A stretch of DNA of 64,000 nucleotides from Staphylococcus marylandisciuri (GTDB taxonomy: Bacteria > Bacillota > Bacilli > Staphylococcales > Staphylococcaceae), in the NCBI RefSeq assembly GCF_025519785.1, contig NZ_JAOPKZ010000014.1, positions 1-64,000 of the forward strand, written 5' to 3'. Shown here in pieces: positions 10,764 through 20,012 of the stretch (positions are counted from its first letter, which is position 1; each line of letters starts with the position of its first letter). The notes below the pieces were generated by a model, which had not been told where the DNA came from, searched no databases, and saw nothing but the letters and a program-made list of their open reading frames with translations. The position numbers were made by a program, and so were the translations under genes.

Positions 10764-11088
10764 TGGTGATTTAGTTAAAACGGTACGGATGAATTATCTA
10801 TTTGATTTCTATCAATCATTATTGACTGAAAAACAACGAAACTACTTAGAATTATTCTACTTGCAAGATTACTCCCTCAGTGAGATTGCTGAGACGTTTG
10901 ATGTGAGTCGACAAGCAGTGTATGATAACATAAGAAGAACTGGCGACTTAGTAGAAGATTATGAAGATAAACTACGTTTATATCATAATTTCGAGCAACG
11001 CCAAGAGATTTATAACAAGATTAAATTAAATATAAGTGATGAGACTAAAGTTATGAAATTAATACAACAATTAGAAGAATTAGAATAA
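10756..11088 (+). CDS. ylxM: YlxM/UPF0122 HTH protein associated with SRP
   Basis: This is a 110-residue protein with a sigma-factor-like helix-turn-helix ([23 protein letters not shown], about 36-58) and a charged C-terminal helix. The family is always found next to ffh, and in streptococci YlxM modulates SRP assembly. I chose ATG 10756 ([16 protein letters not shown]) with GAAGG at 10743-10747. A direct DNA target is not evident. Confidence 0.9.
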   Translation: MNNGDLVKTVRMNYLFDFYQSLLTEKQRNYLELFYLQDYSLSEIAETFDVSRQAVYDNIRRTGDLVEDYEDKLRLYHNFEQRQEIYNKIKLNISDETKVMKLIQQLEELE

Positions 11089-11111
11089 AAGAGATAAAGG
11101 AGGGATTTGGT

Positions 11112-12479
11112 ATGGCATTTGAAGGATTGTCGGATCGCTTGCAACAAACGATGCAAAAGATTCGTGGTAAAGGTAAAGTTACAGAAGCCGATATTAAAAC
11201 CATGATGCGAGAAGTTAGGTTAGCTTTACTGGAGGCCGACGTTAACTTTAAAGTAGTTAAGAACTTCGTCAAGACCGTATCAGATCGCGCCCTAGGTTCA
11301 GATGTAATGAAATCATTAACTCCAGGGCAACAAGTTATTAAGATAGTACAAGATGAGCTCACGCAACTCATGGGTGGAGAAAATGCAACAATTAAGATGG
11401 CAAATAAACCGCCTACTGTAGTCATGATGGTAGGTCTCCAAGGCGCAGGTAAGACCACAACTGCTGGTAAGCTGGCGCTACTCATGAGAAAGAAATACAA
11501 TAAGAAACCACTTTTAGTAGCTGCCGATATCTACCGTCCTGCAGCTATCGATCAGCTTGAAACCGTTGGTAAACAATTGGATATACCGGTTTATAGTCAA
11601 GGTGACCAAGTACAACCTCAAGAGATCGTTGACAATGCTATAAAGCATGCGAAAGACGAGCATTTAGATTTTGTTATTATTGATACTGCTGGACGCTTAC
11701 ATGTTGATGAGGCTTTAATGAATGAGCTTGAAGAAGTCAAGGAGATTTCCAAGCCAGATGAGATTATGCTAGTGGTCGATGCAATGACAGGTCAAGACGC
11801 GGTTAACGTGGCTGAGTCGTTTGATAGTCAGTTAGACGTCTCCTCAGTCACGCTCACTAAGCTTGATGGTGATACGCGTGGCGGGGCAGCGTTATCAATA
11901 CGTTCGGTAACACAAAAGCCTATTAAATTTGTTGGTATGAGCGAGAAGTTAGATGGCTTAGAACCCTTCCATCCTGAACGAATGGCTTCCCGTATACTAG
12001 GTATGGGAGATGTATTGAGTCTTATTGAGAAAGCGCAACAAGATGTGGATGAAGATAAAGCTAAAGATCTAGAGAAAAAAATGCGTACATCACAATTTAC
12101 TTTAGAGGATTTCCTGGAACAGTTAGATCAAGTTAAGAATTTAGGTCCCTTAGATGATATTATGAAGATGATTCCTGGAATGAATAAAATGAAGGGTCTA
12201 GATAATCTTAATATGAGCGAAAAACAAATCGACCATATTAAAGCTATCATTCAATCTATGACTCCTACAGAGAGAGAGAATCCAGCGATACTCAATGTAT
12301 CCCGTAAGAAAAGAATAGCTAAGGGTTCAGGTCGTACGCTACAAGAAGTCAATCGCTTGATGAAACAGTTTAATGAAATGAAGAAGATGATGAAACAATT
12401 TACTAGTGGAGGCAAAGGTAAAAAAGGTAAACGTGCTCAAATGCAGAATATGCTTAAAGGCATGAATTTACCGTTCTAA
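11112..12479 (+). CDS. ffh: Signal recognition particle protein Ffh
   Basis: Ffh is the protein subunit of SRP that binds signal sequences and 4.5S/scRNA. The 455 residues comprise the N domain, the GTPase domain with GLQGAGKTTTAGKLA (about 107-121), DIYRPAAIDQL, DTAGRLHV and TKLDGDTRGGAAL, and the Met-rich M domain (about 325-455, with IPGMNKMKG and a C-terminal run of Met/Lys/Gly). A strong AAAGGAGGGA site precedes ATG 11112. No SRP RNA gene is seen in the window. Confidence 0.97.
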   Translation: MAFEGLSDRLQQTMQKIRGKGKVTEADIKTMMREVRLALLEADVNFKVVKNFVKTVSDRALGSDVMKSLTPGQQVIKIVQDELTQLMGGENATIKMANKPPTVVMMVGLQGAGKTTTAGKLALLMRKKYNKKPLLVAADIYRPAAIDQLETVGKQLDIPVYSQGDQVQPQEIVDNAIKHAKDEHLDFVIIDTAGRLHVDEALMNELEEVKEISKPDEIMLVVDAMTGQDAVNVAESFDSQLDVSSVTLTKLDGDTRGGAALSIRSVTQKPIKFVGMSEKLDGLEPFHPERMASRILGMGDVLSLIEKAQQDVDEDKAKDLEKKMRTSQFTLEDFLEQLDQVKNLGPLDDIMKMIPGMNKMKGLDNLNMSEKQIDHIKAIIQSMTPTERENPAILNVSRKKRIAKGSGRTLQEVNRLMKQFNEMKKMMKQFTSGGKGKKGKRAQMQNMLKGMNLPF

Positions 12480-12495
12480 GTTAGAACATTATTTG

Positions 12496-12678
12496 AGGGA
12501 GCGGGACAGAAATCTAATTTGAATAAAAAGATTTCGTAGTCCCGCCCCGGCAAGGATGACTAGAGTTGAAAAAAGCTTGATACAAGCGCATTTTCAAATC
12601 AGTCATCTACTGCCAGGAGGCTGGGATCTATGTCCCAGTCTCTTTCTCTCTATTCAAAGACCATTATGTCCCAGCCTC
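12496..12678 (-). repeat. Composite intergenic repeat, inverted orientation
   Basis: Read on the − strand this copy has the gaggctgggac hairpin module, then ggcagtagatgact with agtcatccttgcc, then ggggcgggac to gtcccgctccc. On the + strand it starts gggagcgggacagaaatc and ends gtcccagcctc. It lies 16 bp after ffh, and its first hairpin could act as the ffh terminator. Confidence 0.85.
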
Positions 12679-12732
12679 ATTATTTGAATGTATACCTTAG
12701 AAGTTGATAATTGGATAAATATTTGTTGTTAG

Positions 12733-12785
12733 ACGGATTCATCAGATCACTTTTCTGTATAAATTTGATTTGTGAATCCGTTTAA
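12733..12785 (+). terminator. Hairpin in the ffh-rpsP gap
   Basis: A 9-bp perfect outer stem (acggattca at 12733-12741 with tgaatccgt at 12773-12781) extends inward with a tca.atca / tgatttg pairing. The following bases ttaattt form only a weak T tract, so termination is possible but uncertain. Confidence 0.45.
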
Positions 12786-13101
12786 TTTCGTCCTTAAGTT
12801 TGATGACGAGCGTCTACTTTAACTGTTGGTAAGCAGAAATGCATCTGTTCAGGATCACTATTAACAGAAATAAGTTGATGCGTCCTAACTGCCGTTATTC
12901 GCCGCCACAGACTGTATTTGCGACGTTTGAATGGCAACATCAATTTGTTCACACTACCTTTAGAGCTATAACATAAAGCACGACGAGTTAATCCTGAAAT
13001 TCTTATCATTGGTAAAGAAAAAGCTCTTTACAAAGAATTAAGAAACTGTTAGTATTAATTCTTGTAGAAAAGAAATTATGAAGAAAAGGGGTGACTCACA
13101 C
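12786..13101. other. Unexplained ffh-rpsP intergenic segment
   Basis: About 300 bp with no recognisable gene or repeat. A − strand frame of 71 codons (12794-13009) lacks a ribosome binding site. Its product has many Arg and a short LTRRALCYSSK stretch that faintly recalls the C-terminus of IS1-type transposases, too weak to call. A small gaattaa/ttaattc hairpin lies at 13035-13061. The rpsP promoter should be here but no clear -35/-10 pair was found. Confidence 0.4.
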
Positions 13102-13368
13102 ATGGCAGTTAAATTACGTTTAAAACGTTTAGGTTCAAAAAGAAACCCGTTCTATCGTATCGTAGCAGCAGACTCACGTTCACCACGTGATGGTCGTAGT
13201 ATCGAACAAATCGGTACGTATAATCCTAAACACGTAAATGCGCCAGAAGTTGTCATTGACGAAGAATTAGCTTTGAAATGGTTAACAAATGGTGCTAAAC
13301 CAACTGACACTGTTCATAATATCTTATCAAGAGAAGGTATCTTGAAGAAATTTGAAGAACAGAAATAA
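13102..13368 (+). CDS. rpsP: 30S ribosomal protein S16
   Basis: S16 is a small-subunit assembly protein. The 88-residue product starts [26 protein letters not shown], as in the family. ATG 13102 has GGGGTGA about ten bases upstream; an in-frame ATG at 13078 would put the ribosome binding site inside the gene. A palindrome of the intergenic repeat follows 44 bp later and probably terminates the transcript, separating rpsP from rimM-trmD. Confidence 0.96.
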   Translation: MAVKLRLKRLGSKRNPFYRIVAADSRSPRDGRSIEQIGTYNPKHVNAPEVVIDEELALKWLTNGAKPTDTVHNILSREGILKKFEEQK

Positions 13369-13412
13369 TTTTAGAACTAAAATCCTTTAAAATAAATCTG
13401 ACACTAAGGGAC

Positions 13413-13574
13413 GAGGCTGGGACATAATGTAATGTCTCAGCCTCTTTCTACATCTTGGCAGTAGATGACTGATTTGAAAATGCGCTTGTATCAAGCTTTT
13501 TTCAATTCTAGTCATCCTTGCCGGGGCGGGACAACGAAATCTTTTTATTCAAATTAGATTTCTGTCCCGCTCCC
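13413..13574 (+). repeat. Composite intergenic repeat between rpsP and rimM
   Basis: All three hairpin modules are present in order: gaggctgggacat with atgtctcagcctc (13413-13444, followed by tttct), ggcagtagatgact with agtcatccttgcc, and ggggcgggac with gtcccgctccc ending at 13574. The first hairpin has terminator form for rpsP. Confidence 0.85.
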
Positions 13575-13691
13575 CTTTCTTTTTTTTATAATATAAAATA
13601 TAGTAAACTTTCTTTAGTAGCTAAAGTTTATAATATAATTTCGTAGTATACTTTTATGAATAGTGAAAGTAGATGAGATGGAGGATCGCAA

Positions 13692-14195
13692 ATGAGAGTT
13701 AAAGTAGGCCAAATTGTTAATACACATGGAATCAAAGGAGAGGTCAGAATTAAATCAAACTCTGACTTCACTGATGTGCGTTTTCAAAAAGGAGAGACGC
13801 TTACTATTGAGAGAGATAATAACGTAGATCTCGAGTTAACTGTGGCTTCACATCGAATGCACAAAGGGTTTCATATGTTAACGTTTGAAGGTATCAATAA
13901 TATTAATGAAGTAGAGCATCTTAAAGGTGAGATGTTACTCCAAGAGCGTGATCACGAAGATATTGAATTGGGAGAACATGAGTATTACTATTCTGATATA
14001 ATTGGTTGCACCGTTTTTGATGAGTCTACCCCTATAGGTAGAGTGACCGAGATCTTTGAAACTGGAGCAAATGATGTGTGGGTAGTGCAAGGTGAGAAAG
14101 AGTATTTAATTCCTTATATAGCTGACGTCGTTAAAGATGTAGATATTGAGAATAAGACCATTCGTATTACACCACTCGAAGGGTTGTTAGATTAA
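13692..14195 (+). CDS. rimM: Ribosome maturation factor RimM
   Basis: RimM helps process 16S rRNA and mature the 30S head near S19. The 167 residues have the N-terminal RimM barrel ([18 protein letters not shown] at 4-21) and a PRC-barrel half (about 95-165, with [11 protein letters not shown] and GANDVWVV). ATG 13692 follows GATGGAGG. Its stop codon shares one base with the trmD start (TAATG), so the two are translationally coupled. Confidence 0.95.
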   Translation: MRVKVGQIVNTHGIKGEVRIKSNSDFTDVRFQKGETLTIERDNNVDLELTVASHRMHKGFHMLTFEGINNINEVEHLKGEMLLQERDHEDIELGEHEYYYSDIIGCTVFDESTPIGRVTEIFETGANDVWVVQGEKEYLIPYIADVVKDVDIENKTIRITPLEGLLD

Positions 14196-14935
14196 TGAGA
14201 ATAGATTATTTAACGTTGTTTCCTGAAATGTTCGAGGGTGTACTGAATACCTCTATTTTAAAAAGAGCTCAAGACAAAGGAATGTTGGAAGTTAATACGA
14301 TTAACTTTCGTAACTATGCGCTTAATAAGCACAATCAAGTTGACGATTATCCTTTTGGCGGGGGGCAAGGTATGGTACTAAAACCTGAACCGATCTTCAA
14401 CGCTATGGAGGATATAGGACGTGATGATAATACGCGAGTCGTATTAATGTGCCCTCAAGGCGAGCCCTTTACTCAAGCTAAAGCACAAGCTTTAAGTGAA
14501 ACTGAACATATTGTTTTTATATGCGGTCATTATGAAGGATATGATGAAAGAATTAGAACCCATCTCGTTACAGACGAAATATCGATCGGCGATTATGTAT
14601 TAACGGGGGGAGAGTTACCTGCAATGACGATGACCGATGCTATCGTCAGGCTGATACCAGGCGTACTCGGAAATCATCAATCTCATGAAGATGATTCATT
14701 TCAGGATGGGTTACTTGAGTTTCCTCAGTATACGCGCCCGAGAGAGTTCAAAGGTCTGACCGTGCCTGAAGTGTTACTCTCAGGTAATCATGCTCGTATA
14801 GATAAATGGAGACACGAGCAAAAATTGATACGTACTTTTGTAAAAAGACCTGATCTATTAAGTAAGCTAAGCTTGAATCAGGAAGATGAAAAAATACTAG
14901 AAAGTTATAAAAAAAGAATTGAAAATAAAGGATGA
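14195..14935 (+). CDS. trmD: tRNA (guanine-N1)-methyltransferase TrmD
   Basis: TrmD makes m1G37 in tRNAs, preventing frameshifting at proline and related codons. The 246 residues are a SPOUT methyltransferase with the start [25 protein letters not shown] near 59, [11 protein letters not shown] near 109 and the knot motif [12 protein letters not shown] near 134. It begins at the ATG that overlaps the rimM stop. Confidence 0.96.
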   Translation: MRIDYLTLFPEMFEGVLNTSILKRAQDKGMLEVNTINFRNYALNKHNQVDDYPFGGGQGMVLKPEPIFNAMEDIGRDDNTRVVLMCPQGEPFTQAKAQALSETEHIVFICGHYEGYDERIRTHLVTDEISIGDYVLTGGELPAMTMTDAIVRLIPGVLGNHQSHEDDSFQDGLLEFPQYTRPREFKGLTVPEVLLSGNHARIDKWRHEQKLIRTFVKRPDLLSKLSLNQEDEKILESYKKRIENKG

Positions 14936-15036
14936 GTGTGCTAGCATATTGTAAGTGTGCAATGCACGAATAATCACTATGATCCGCTGCTATATTTTGT
15001 CTAGGCATGAACATAGGTTGAAGGAGAGTATATATT
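14936..15036 (+). promoter_or_regulatory. Possible structured leader of rplS
   Basis: The 101-bp gap before rplS contains a gtgca/tgcac hairpin and the stretch tgatccgctgctata. Firmicutes often carry an autoregulatory L19 leader at this place. I cannot verify the fold from sequence alone, so the call is tentative. Confidence 0.35.
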
Positions 15037-15387
15037 ATGAGCAATCACAAACTTATCGAAGCAGTAACTAAATCACAATTGCGCGATGATATCCCTTCAT
15101 TCCGCGCTGGTGACACTTTACGTGTACACGTACGTATCATCGAAGGATCACGTGAACGTATCCAAGTGTTTGAAGGCGTAGTTATCAAACGTCGCGGTGG
15201 AGGTATCTCAGAAACATTCACTGTACGTAAGATATCTTCAGGTGTAGGTGTAGAGCGTACATTCCCATTACACACACCTAAGATTGAGAAGATTGAAGTG
15301 AAACGTCGCGGTAAAGTACGTCGTGCTAAATTATACTACTTACGTCATTTACGTGGTAAAGCTGCTCGTATTCAAGAAGTACGTTAA
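15037..15387 (+). CDS. rplS: 50S ribosomal protein L19
   Basis: L19 lies at the 30S-50S interface. The 116 residues include the family features [20 protein letters not shown] and [19 protein letters not shown] 15037 is preceded by GAAGGAGAG at 15019-15027. It follows trmD by 101 bp and is followed by a composite repeat whose leading hairpin may end the transcript. Confidence 0.97.
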   Translation: MSNHKLIEAVTKSQLRDDIPSFRAGDTLRVHVRIIEGSRERIQVFEGVVIKRRGGGISETFTVRKISSGVGVERTFPLHTPKIEKIEVKRRGKVRRAKLYYLRHLRGKAARIQEVR

Positions 15388-15442
15388 TCAGCTGAAATCA
15401 ATAAGTCACGTTAGGCTTTTAAATCTTTAGCCACATATTAAA

Positions 15443-15735
15443 GAGGCTGGGATATAAAGGTCTTTGACTTGAGAGAAAGAGGCTGGGACATAATGTAATG
15501 TCCCAGCCTCTTTAATATCTCGGCAGTAGATGGCTGATTTGAAAATGCGCTTGTATCAAGCTTTTTTCAATTCTAGCCATCCTTGCCGGGGCGGGACTAC
15601 GAAATCATTTTATTCAAATTAGATTTCTGTCCCGCTCCCGAATCGTGAGCGTTTCTGTCGACAGTCCTACTTTGCGATGTTGTTAATTAGGTTCCGAAAG
15701 CACAGAAACTTTATGGCTCAACATCTTAATGCTAA
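15443..15735 (+). repeat. Full composite intergenic repeat plus tail module
   Basis: This is the most complete copy. It has a doubled leading module (gaggctgggatataaagg to gtcccagcctc, ending at 15513), the ggcagtagatggct hairpin, the ggggcgggac/gtcccgctccc hairpin ending at 15639, and then the tail gaatcgtgagcgtttctgtc to about 15735. Note the compensatory pair: gatggct here pairs with agccatcc, where other copies have gatgact with agtcatcc. Confidence 0.85.
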
Positions 15736-15742
15736 TCATTTA
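15726..15742 (+). promoter_or_regulatory. Possible Fur box
   Basis: The 17 bases ttaatgctaatcattta match the core of the Fur consensus gataatgataatcattatc, with aatg.taatcatt conserved. It lies about 110 bp before the siderophore-type binding protein gene, which makes iron control plausible. The site touches the end of the repeat tail, so chance similarity cannot be excluded. Confidence 0.4.
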
Positions 15743-15853
15743 GGGGGTATATCTCAGTCTCGCGGCACTATTTAGACTCATGTACTAATTCTGTTTAAAT
15801 TTGCTATAAGTGGTAAATCTAATAGTGAAGGCAAATTTAAGGAGGTAATACTT

Positions 15854-16711
15854 ATGACTGTAGAAATTAAACACGCAGCTGGAACTACTCAAATTCCTGA
15901 AGCAATAGAATCTGCTGTTGCCCTTGAATATTCATTTGTAGATGCGCTCGTAGCGTTAGACGTTAATGTTACAGGCGTGGCAGATGATGGAGATAGCGCT
16001 AACATCATCGCGTCTATTCGTGATCAAGTAGGGGATTATCAATCAGTTGGTGAAAGATTGAATCCTGATCTAGAGTCAATTAAAAAAGCGGAACCTCAAA
16101 TTATTATTGCTGATCAAGACCGACATAAAGAATTGTATGATGAATTAACTCAAATTGCACCTACTATTTTAGTGAAGAGCTTCGATGCAAATTATAATGA
16201 AAATTTAGATTCATTCAGAATTATCGGTAAAGCTGTTTCTAAAGAAGATAAAGCTCATGAAGCAATTAATCAACATAACGACACAATTAAGAAATATACT
16301 AACAGCATAGAATTAGATAAAGATAAAACTACTTTACCTATTGTGGTGACTAATGATGGTGTAGTTGCTCATTCAGTCAAAACGTATGTAGGTAGTTTCT
16401 TAGAAGAGCTTGGCTTCAAACCTGCACTTACGAAAGAAGTTGTAGAAAACTCATCTGAGTATATGGGTGCTGATTACTTAGAATTAGATTATAAACAATT
16501 ATCAGAAGTGAATCCCGAACGCCTCTTTGTAATGGTTGAAGATGAAAATAGCAATGAAGTTAAATCACTTCAAAATAGTGAAGCGTGGTCACATATTGAC
16601 GCTGTAGAAAAAGCACGTGCGCATTTTGTGAATCGCGAAACTTGGGCTAAATTCCGTGGTTTAGTTGCTTCAGAAAATATTGCTCAAGAGATTAGTGAAA
16701 TAAACGAATAA
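15854..16711 (+). CDS. Iron-siderophore-type substrate-binding protein lacking a signal peptide
   Basis: The 285 residues resemble FecB/FhuD-type periplasmic binding proteins. The N-terminal phrase IKHAAGTTQIPEAIESAVAL corresponds to the usual IKHAMGTTEIP..PKRVV start of the mature domain, followed by VGERLNPDLESIKKAEPQII and a C-terminal lobe. There is no hydrophobic signal sequence or lipobox cysteine. The start is firm: TAAGGAGGT lies at proper distance before ATG 15854. No permease or ATPase genes are nearby. It may work inside the cell or be a derelict copy; function is not known. Confidence 0.75.
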   Translation: MTVEIKHAAGTTQIPEAIESAVALEYSFVDALVALDVNVTGVADDGDSANIIASIRDQVGDYQSVGERLNPDLESIKKAEPQIIIADQDRHKELYDELTQIAPTILVKSFDANYNENLDSFRIIGKAVSKEDKAHEAINQHNDTIKKYTNSIELDKDKTTLPIVVTNDGVVAHSVKTYVGSFLEELGFKPALTKEVVENSSEYMGADYLELDYKQLSEVNPERLFVMVEDENSNEVKSLQNSEAWSHIDAVEKARAHFVNRETWAKFRGLVASENIAQEISEINE

Positions 16712-16773
16712 ATTTAGATGTTAAACCTCTATTTTAATAGCTTGGTTTATCAAGAAATATTATCTCGAGACAT

Positions 16774-16824
16774 GGGAGTGGGATAGAAATCTTTTTATTC
16801 AAATTAGATTTCTGTCCCGCTCCC
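16774..16824 (+). terminator. Short repeat hairpin acting as terminator
   Basis: Only the last module of the composite repeat is present: gggagtgggatagaaatct pairs with agatttctgtcccgctccc. The loop is tttttattcaaat and the hairpin is followed by tattatta. It lies 60 bp after the binding-protein gene. Confidence 0.65.
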
Positions 16825-16840
16825 TATTATTATTGTGATA

Positions 16841-17022
16841 TTAGTTAGCTCGTTGAGCTCCCACTTTTCTTATATGAAGTGTCAATAATACAAAGCCAAG
16901 TTCTCTTATAACTTTATTGATGCCTCTAACTGACATTCGAGTTAGACCCAAAATAGCCCTAATAAATCCAAAAACTGGTTCTACGTCAATTTTCTATGTT
17001 TATAAGTAACTCGACTTATGTT
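16841..17022 (-). pseudogene. C-terminal remnant of an IS1182-like transposase
   Basis: Read on the − strand from about 17022 to the TAA at 16841-16843, the frame gives RKIDVEPVFGFIRAILGLTR then MSVRGINKVIRELGFVLLT and ends QRAN. This is the conserved C-terminal block (KIDVEPVFG..K and RG..KV..ELGF) of IS1182/IS1272-type DDE transposases common in staphylococci. Nothing upstream in the same frame remains, so it is the tail of a lost element. It occupies the gap before rbgA. Confidence 0.75.
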
Positions 17023-17080
17023 CTTTAGACCTCAAGTCATGTTATGATGACTAAGTGTTAATAAAGTAGAGGTGATCATG

Positions 17081-17941
17081 ATGGTTATACAATGGTATCC
17101 AGGCCATATGGCAAAAGCCAAAAGAGAAGTATCTGAACAGTTAAAAAAGGTAGATGTCGTTTTTGAGCTCGTAGATGCTAGAATTCCTTATAGTTCGAGA
17201 AATCCTATGATTGATGAAGTTATCGGCAATAAACCTCGTGTAGTTATTTTAAACAAAAAGGATATGGCTAATTTAAAAGAATTAGATAAGTGGCAAACGT
17301 ACTTTAAAGATGAAGGGTTCTATCCGGTGGTTGTTGATGCGAAACATGATAAAGGTTTAAAAAGTGTTGAAAGTGCTGCAAGAGAAGCGACAAAGGAAAA
17401 GTTTGAAAAGGAAAAAGAGAAGGGCTTGAAACCTAGAGCTATCCGAGCAATGATTGTGGGAATTCCGAATGTGGGGAAGTCGACATTTATTAATAAATTA
17501 GCTAGAAGAAATATAGCCAAAACAGGAAATACACCTGGAGTTACCAAAGCTCAGCAATGGATTAAAGTAGGCAAGACTTTACAATTACTTGATACGCCAG
17601 GAATTCTATGGCCTAAATTTGAAGATGAATTAGTTGGGAAAAAATTAAGTATTACAGGAGCTATTAAAGATAGTATTGTGCACTTAGATGAAGTCGCTAT
17701 TTACGGTCTTAACTTCTTAATCGAACACGATTATGAGGGATTGTGTAGACATTATAATATTGATCTATCTAGTGATTCAGAACTCTTAGAATGGTTTGAT
17801 GCTATCGGTCGACGTAGAGGGCTGTTACAAAAAGGTAATGAAGTAGACTATGAAGCTGTTATCGAATTAATCATTTATGATATCAGAAATGCTAAGATAG
17901 GTACGTATACTTTTGATGTAGTGAAAGAAGTGAAAGGATAG
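17081..17941 (+). CDS. rbgA: Ribosome biogenesis GTPase RbgA (YlqF)
   Basis: RbgA is a circularly permuted GTPase needed for a late step of 50S assembly. The 286 residues start [17 protein letters not shown], with the G4 motif NKKD at 58-61 ahead of the G1 motif GIPNVGKS at 127-134 and G3 [10 protein letters not shown], and end in an RNA-binding helical domain. Several starts are in frame (GTG 17072, ATG 17078, ATG 17081); the last gives the family N-terminus and the best spacing from AGAGGTGA. rnhB follows four bases after its stop. Confidence 0.95.
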   Translation: MVIQWYPGHMAKAKREVSEQLKKVDVVFELVDARIPYSSRNPMIDEVIGNKPRVVILNKKDMANLKELDKWQTYFKDEGFYPVVVDAKHDKGLKSVESAAREATKEKFEKEKEKGLKPRAIRAMIVGIPNVGKSTFINKLARRNIAKTGNTPGVTKAQQWIKVGKTLQLLDTPGILWPKFEDELVGKKLSITGAIKDSIVHLDEVAIYGLNFLIEHDYEGLCRHYNIDLSSDSELLEWFDAIGRRRGLLQKGNEVDYEAVIELIIYDIRNAKIGTYTFDVVKEVKG

Positions 17942-17945
17942 CCTT

Positions 17946-18728
17946 ATGAGTAAAACGGTTAAAGAAATCCGAAGTGAAATAGCTCGTCTAGACTCATTAG
18001 AAGCCTTAGCTCAGTGCGAGTTTCATCAAGATGAGCGCATTGGCGTGCAGAAAGCTTTACTACAGAGGCGTAAGGCATTAATTAAGCTCGAAGAAGAACA
18101 AGATAAATATAGACAGATGCTCAAGTTTGAAGACGAAATATTACAAAATAATTCTACTGCTCAAATATGTGGTATCGATGAAGTAGGGCGAGGTCCGTTA
18201 GCAGGTCCCGTAGTAGCGTGTGCGGTTATTCTAAACGCGGATCATGAGTATATAGGCCTCAATGATTCGAAGAAGTTAAGCGCTAAGAAAAGGGCATTTT
18301 ATGAAAAAGAGCTAAAAGCTAAGCTATTAGATTATGCTTTTGGAATTGCAAATGTAGAAGAAATTGATAAAAATAATATCTATAAAGCAACACAAATCGC
18401 TATGTGTAGAGCGGTTAATCAACTTCGTTACAGACCTAGCAATCTGCTTGTAGATGCGATGACATTGCCTATAGATATTAACCAAGACGCTCTGGTAAAA
18501 GGGGATAGCAAAAGTATATCAATAGCAGCAGCAAGTATATTAGCGAAAGAGTATCGGGATAGGTTAATGAAAGAGCTAGATACTAAGTATCCTGGATACG
18601 ATTTTGCTAATAACGTAGGATACGGCACTAAAAAACACTTAGAAGGAATAGATAAACTTGGCATAACACCAGTACATAGAAAGACGTTTGAGCCTATTAA
18701 GTCTATCATAGCAAATTCTCAAAATTAA
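17946..18728 (+). CDS. rnhB: Ribonuclease HII
   Basis: RNase HII removes ribonucleotides embedded in DNA and RNA primers. The 260 residues carry an N-terminal charged helical region (about 1-70) and the catalytic domain, with CGIDEVGRGPLAGPVVACAV starting near 74, LNDSKKLS and the later acidic site LLVDAMTLPI. AAAGGATA at the end of rbgA serves as the ribosome binding site. Confidence 0.95.
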   Translation: MSKTVKEIRSEIARLDSLEALAQCEFHQDERIGVQKALLQRRKALIKLEEEQDKYRQMLKFEDEILQNNSTAQICGIDEVGRGPLAGPVVACAVILNADHEYIGLNDSKKLSAKKRAFYEKELKAKLLDYAFGIANVEEIDKNNIYKATQIAMCRAVNQLRYRPSNLLVDAMTLPIDINQDALVKGDSKSISIAAASILAKEYRDRLMKELDTKYPGYDFANNVGYGTKKHLEGIDKLGITPVHRKTFEPIKSIIANSQN

Positions 18729-18757
18729 AGTTATTCTAAATTACTGGCTTCAATCAG

Positions 18758-18786
18758 TTTACAATAGCGCTTTCATTTTTTATAAT
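18758..18786 (+). promoter_or_regulatory. sucCD promoter
   Basis: TTTACA at 18758-18763 and a perfect TATAAT at 18781-18786 are spaced by 17 bp. Transcription would begin near 18793, giving a leader of about 30 nt to sucC. Confidence 0.7.
18761..18775 (+). promoter_or_regulatory. Candidate CcpA cre site over the sucCD promoter
   Basis: Read on the − strand, tgaaagcgctattgt agrees with the cre pattern TGWAANCGNTNWCA except at the last positions. The half agcgctttca is perfect. It overlaps the -35 and spacer of the sucCD promoter, the place where CcpA would repress. Carbon catabolite control of TCA-cycle genes is established in staphylococci; this particular site is inference. Confidence 0.55.
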
Positions 18787-18824
18787 TAGTAATGAACTTA
18801 ACCTAAGAAACAGGAGGATGGAGA

Positions 18825-19991
18825 ATGAATATCCACGAGTATCAAGGTAAAGAAATTTTTCGTTCAATGGGCGTAGCTGTCCCAGAAGGACGTGTAGCAT
18901 TTACTGTTGAAGAAGCAGTAGAAAAAGCAAAAGAATTAAGCTCAGATGTATATGTGGTAAAAGCACAAATTCATGCTGGGGGAAGAGGTAAAGCTGGCGG
19001 TGTTAAGATTGCTAAATCCCTAGATGAGGTTGAAACATACGCTAAGGAATTGTTAGGTAAACAATTAGTTACACATCAAACTGGACCTGAAGGTAAAGAA
19101 GTTAAACGTCTTTATATCGAAGAAGGCTGCGATATTCAAAAAGAGTATTACGTTGGATTCGTAATCGACCGTGCTACAGATAAAGTTACTTTAATGGCAT
19201 CTGAAGAAGGCGGTACTGAAATTGAAGAAGTAGCTGCTAAAACACCAGAAAAAATCTTTAAAGAAACAATTGATCCAGTTACAGGTTTAGCTCCATATCA
19301 AGCGAGAAGAATCGCTTTCAATATCAATATTCCTAAAGAATCTGTTGGTAAAGCAGCTAAATTCTTAATGGCGTTATACAATGTATTCATTGAGAAAGAT
19401 TGTTCTATCGTTGAAATCAACCCACTTGTAACTACAGGTGACGGTGAAGTATTAGCTCTTGATGCTAAACTTAACTTCGATGATAACGCGCTATTTAGAC
19501 ATAAAGATATTGTAGAATTACGTGACTTAGAGGAAGAAGATCCTAAAGAAATTGAAGCTTCAAAATACGACTTATCTTACATCGCTTTAGATGGAGATAT
19601 TGGTTGTATGGTTAATGGAGCTGGCTTAGCTATGGCTACAATGGATACTATCAATCACTTCGGCGGAAGTCCTGCTAACTTCTTAGACGTTGGTGGCGGT
19701 GCGACTAAAGAGAAAGTTACTGAAGCATTTAAAATCATCTTAGGTGATGAAAATGTTAAAGGTATCTTTGTTAATATCTTTGGTGGAATCATGAAATGTG
19801 ATGTTATTGCTGAAGGTATCGTTGCTGCTGTTAAAGAAGTAGAACTAACTTTACCGTTAGTTGTTCGTTTAGAAGGTACGAATGTAGATCGTGGTAAAGA
19901 AATCTTAGACAACTCAGGCTTAGCAATTGAACCTGCTACTACAATGGCAGAAGGCGCACAAAAAATCGTTAAAAGTGTAAAAGAAGCGTAA
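18825..19991 (+). CDS. sucC: Succinyl-CoA synthetase beta subunit
   Basis: SucC with SucD interconverts succinyl-CoA and succinate with substrate-level phosphorylation in the TCA cycle. The 388 residues start [20 protein letters not shown] and contain the ATP-grasp domain (about 1-235, with [15 protein letters not shown] near 46) and the ligase CoA-interaction half ([30 protein letters not shown]). CAGGAGGA precedes ATG 18825. sucD follows after 21 bp. Confidence 0.97.
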   Translation: MNIHEYQGKEIFRSMGVAVPEGRVAFTVEEAVEKAKELSSDVYVVKAQIHAGGRGKAGGVKIAKSLDEVETYAKELLGKQLVTHQTGPEGKEVKRLYIEEGCDIQKEYYVGFVIDRATDKVTLMASEEGGTEIEEVAAKTPEKIFKETIDPVTGLAPYQARRIAFNINIPKESVGKAAKFLMALYNVFIEKDCSIVEINPLVTTGDGEVLALDAKLNFDDNALFRHKDIVELRDLEEEDPKEIEASKYDLSYIALDGDIGCMVNGAGLAMATMDTINHFGGSPANFLDVGGGATKEKVTEAFKIILGDENVKGIFVNIFGGIMKCDVIAEGIVAAVKEVELTLPLVVRLEGTNVDRGKEILDNSGLAIEPATTMAEGAQKIVKSVKEA

Positions 19992-20012
19992 GGAAAGGAT
20001 GGGAGTACTAAG

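Noticed and set aside
12794-13009. A 71-codon − strand frame in the ffh-rpsP gap
   Set aside because: It has no ribosome binding site or promoter, its composition is unlike real genes here, and the faint similarity to IS1 transposase ends is too short to trust.
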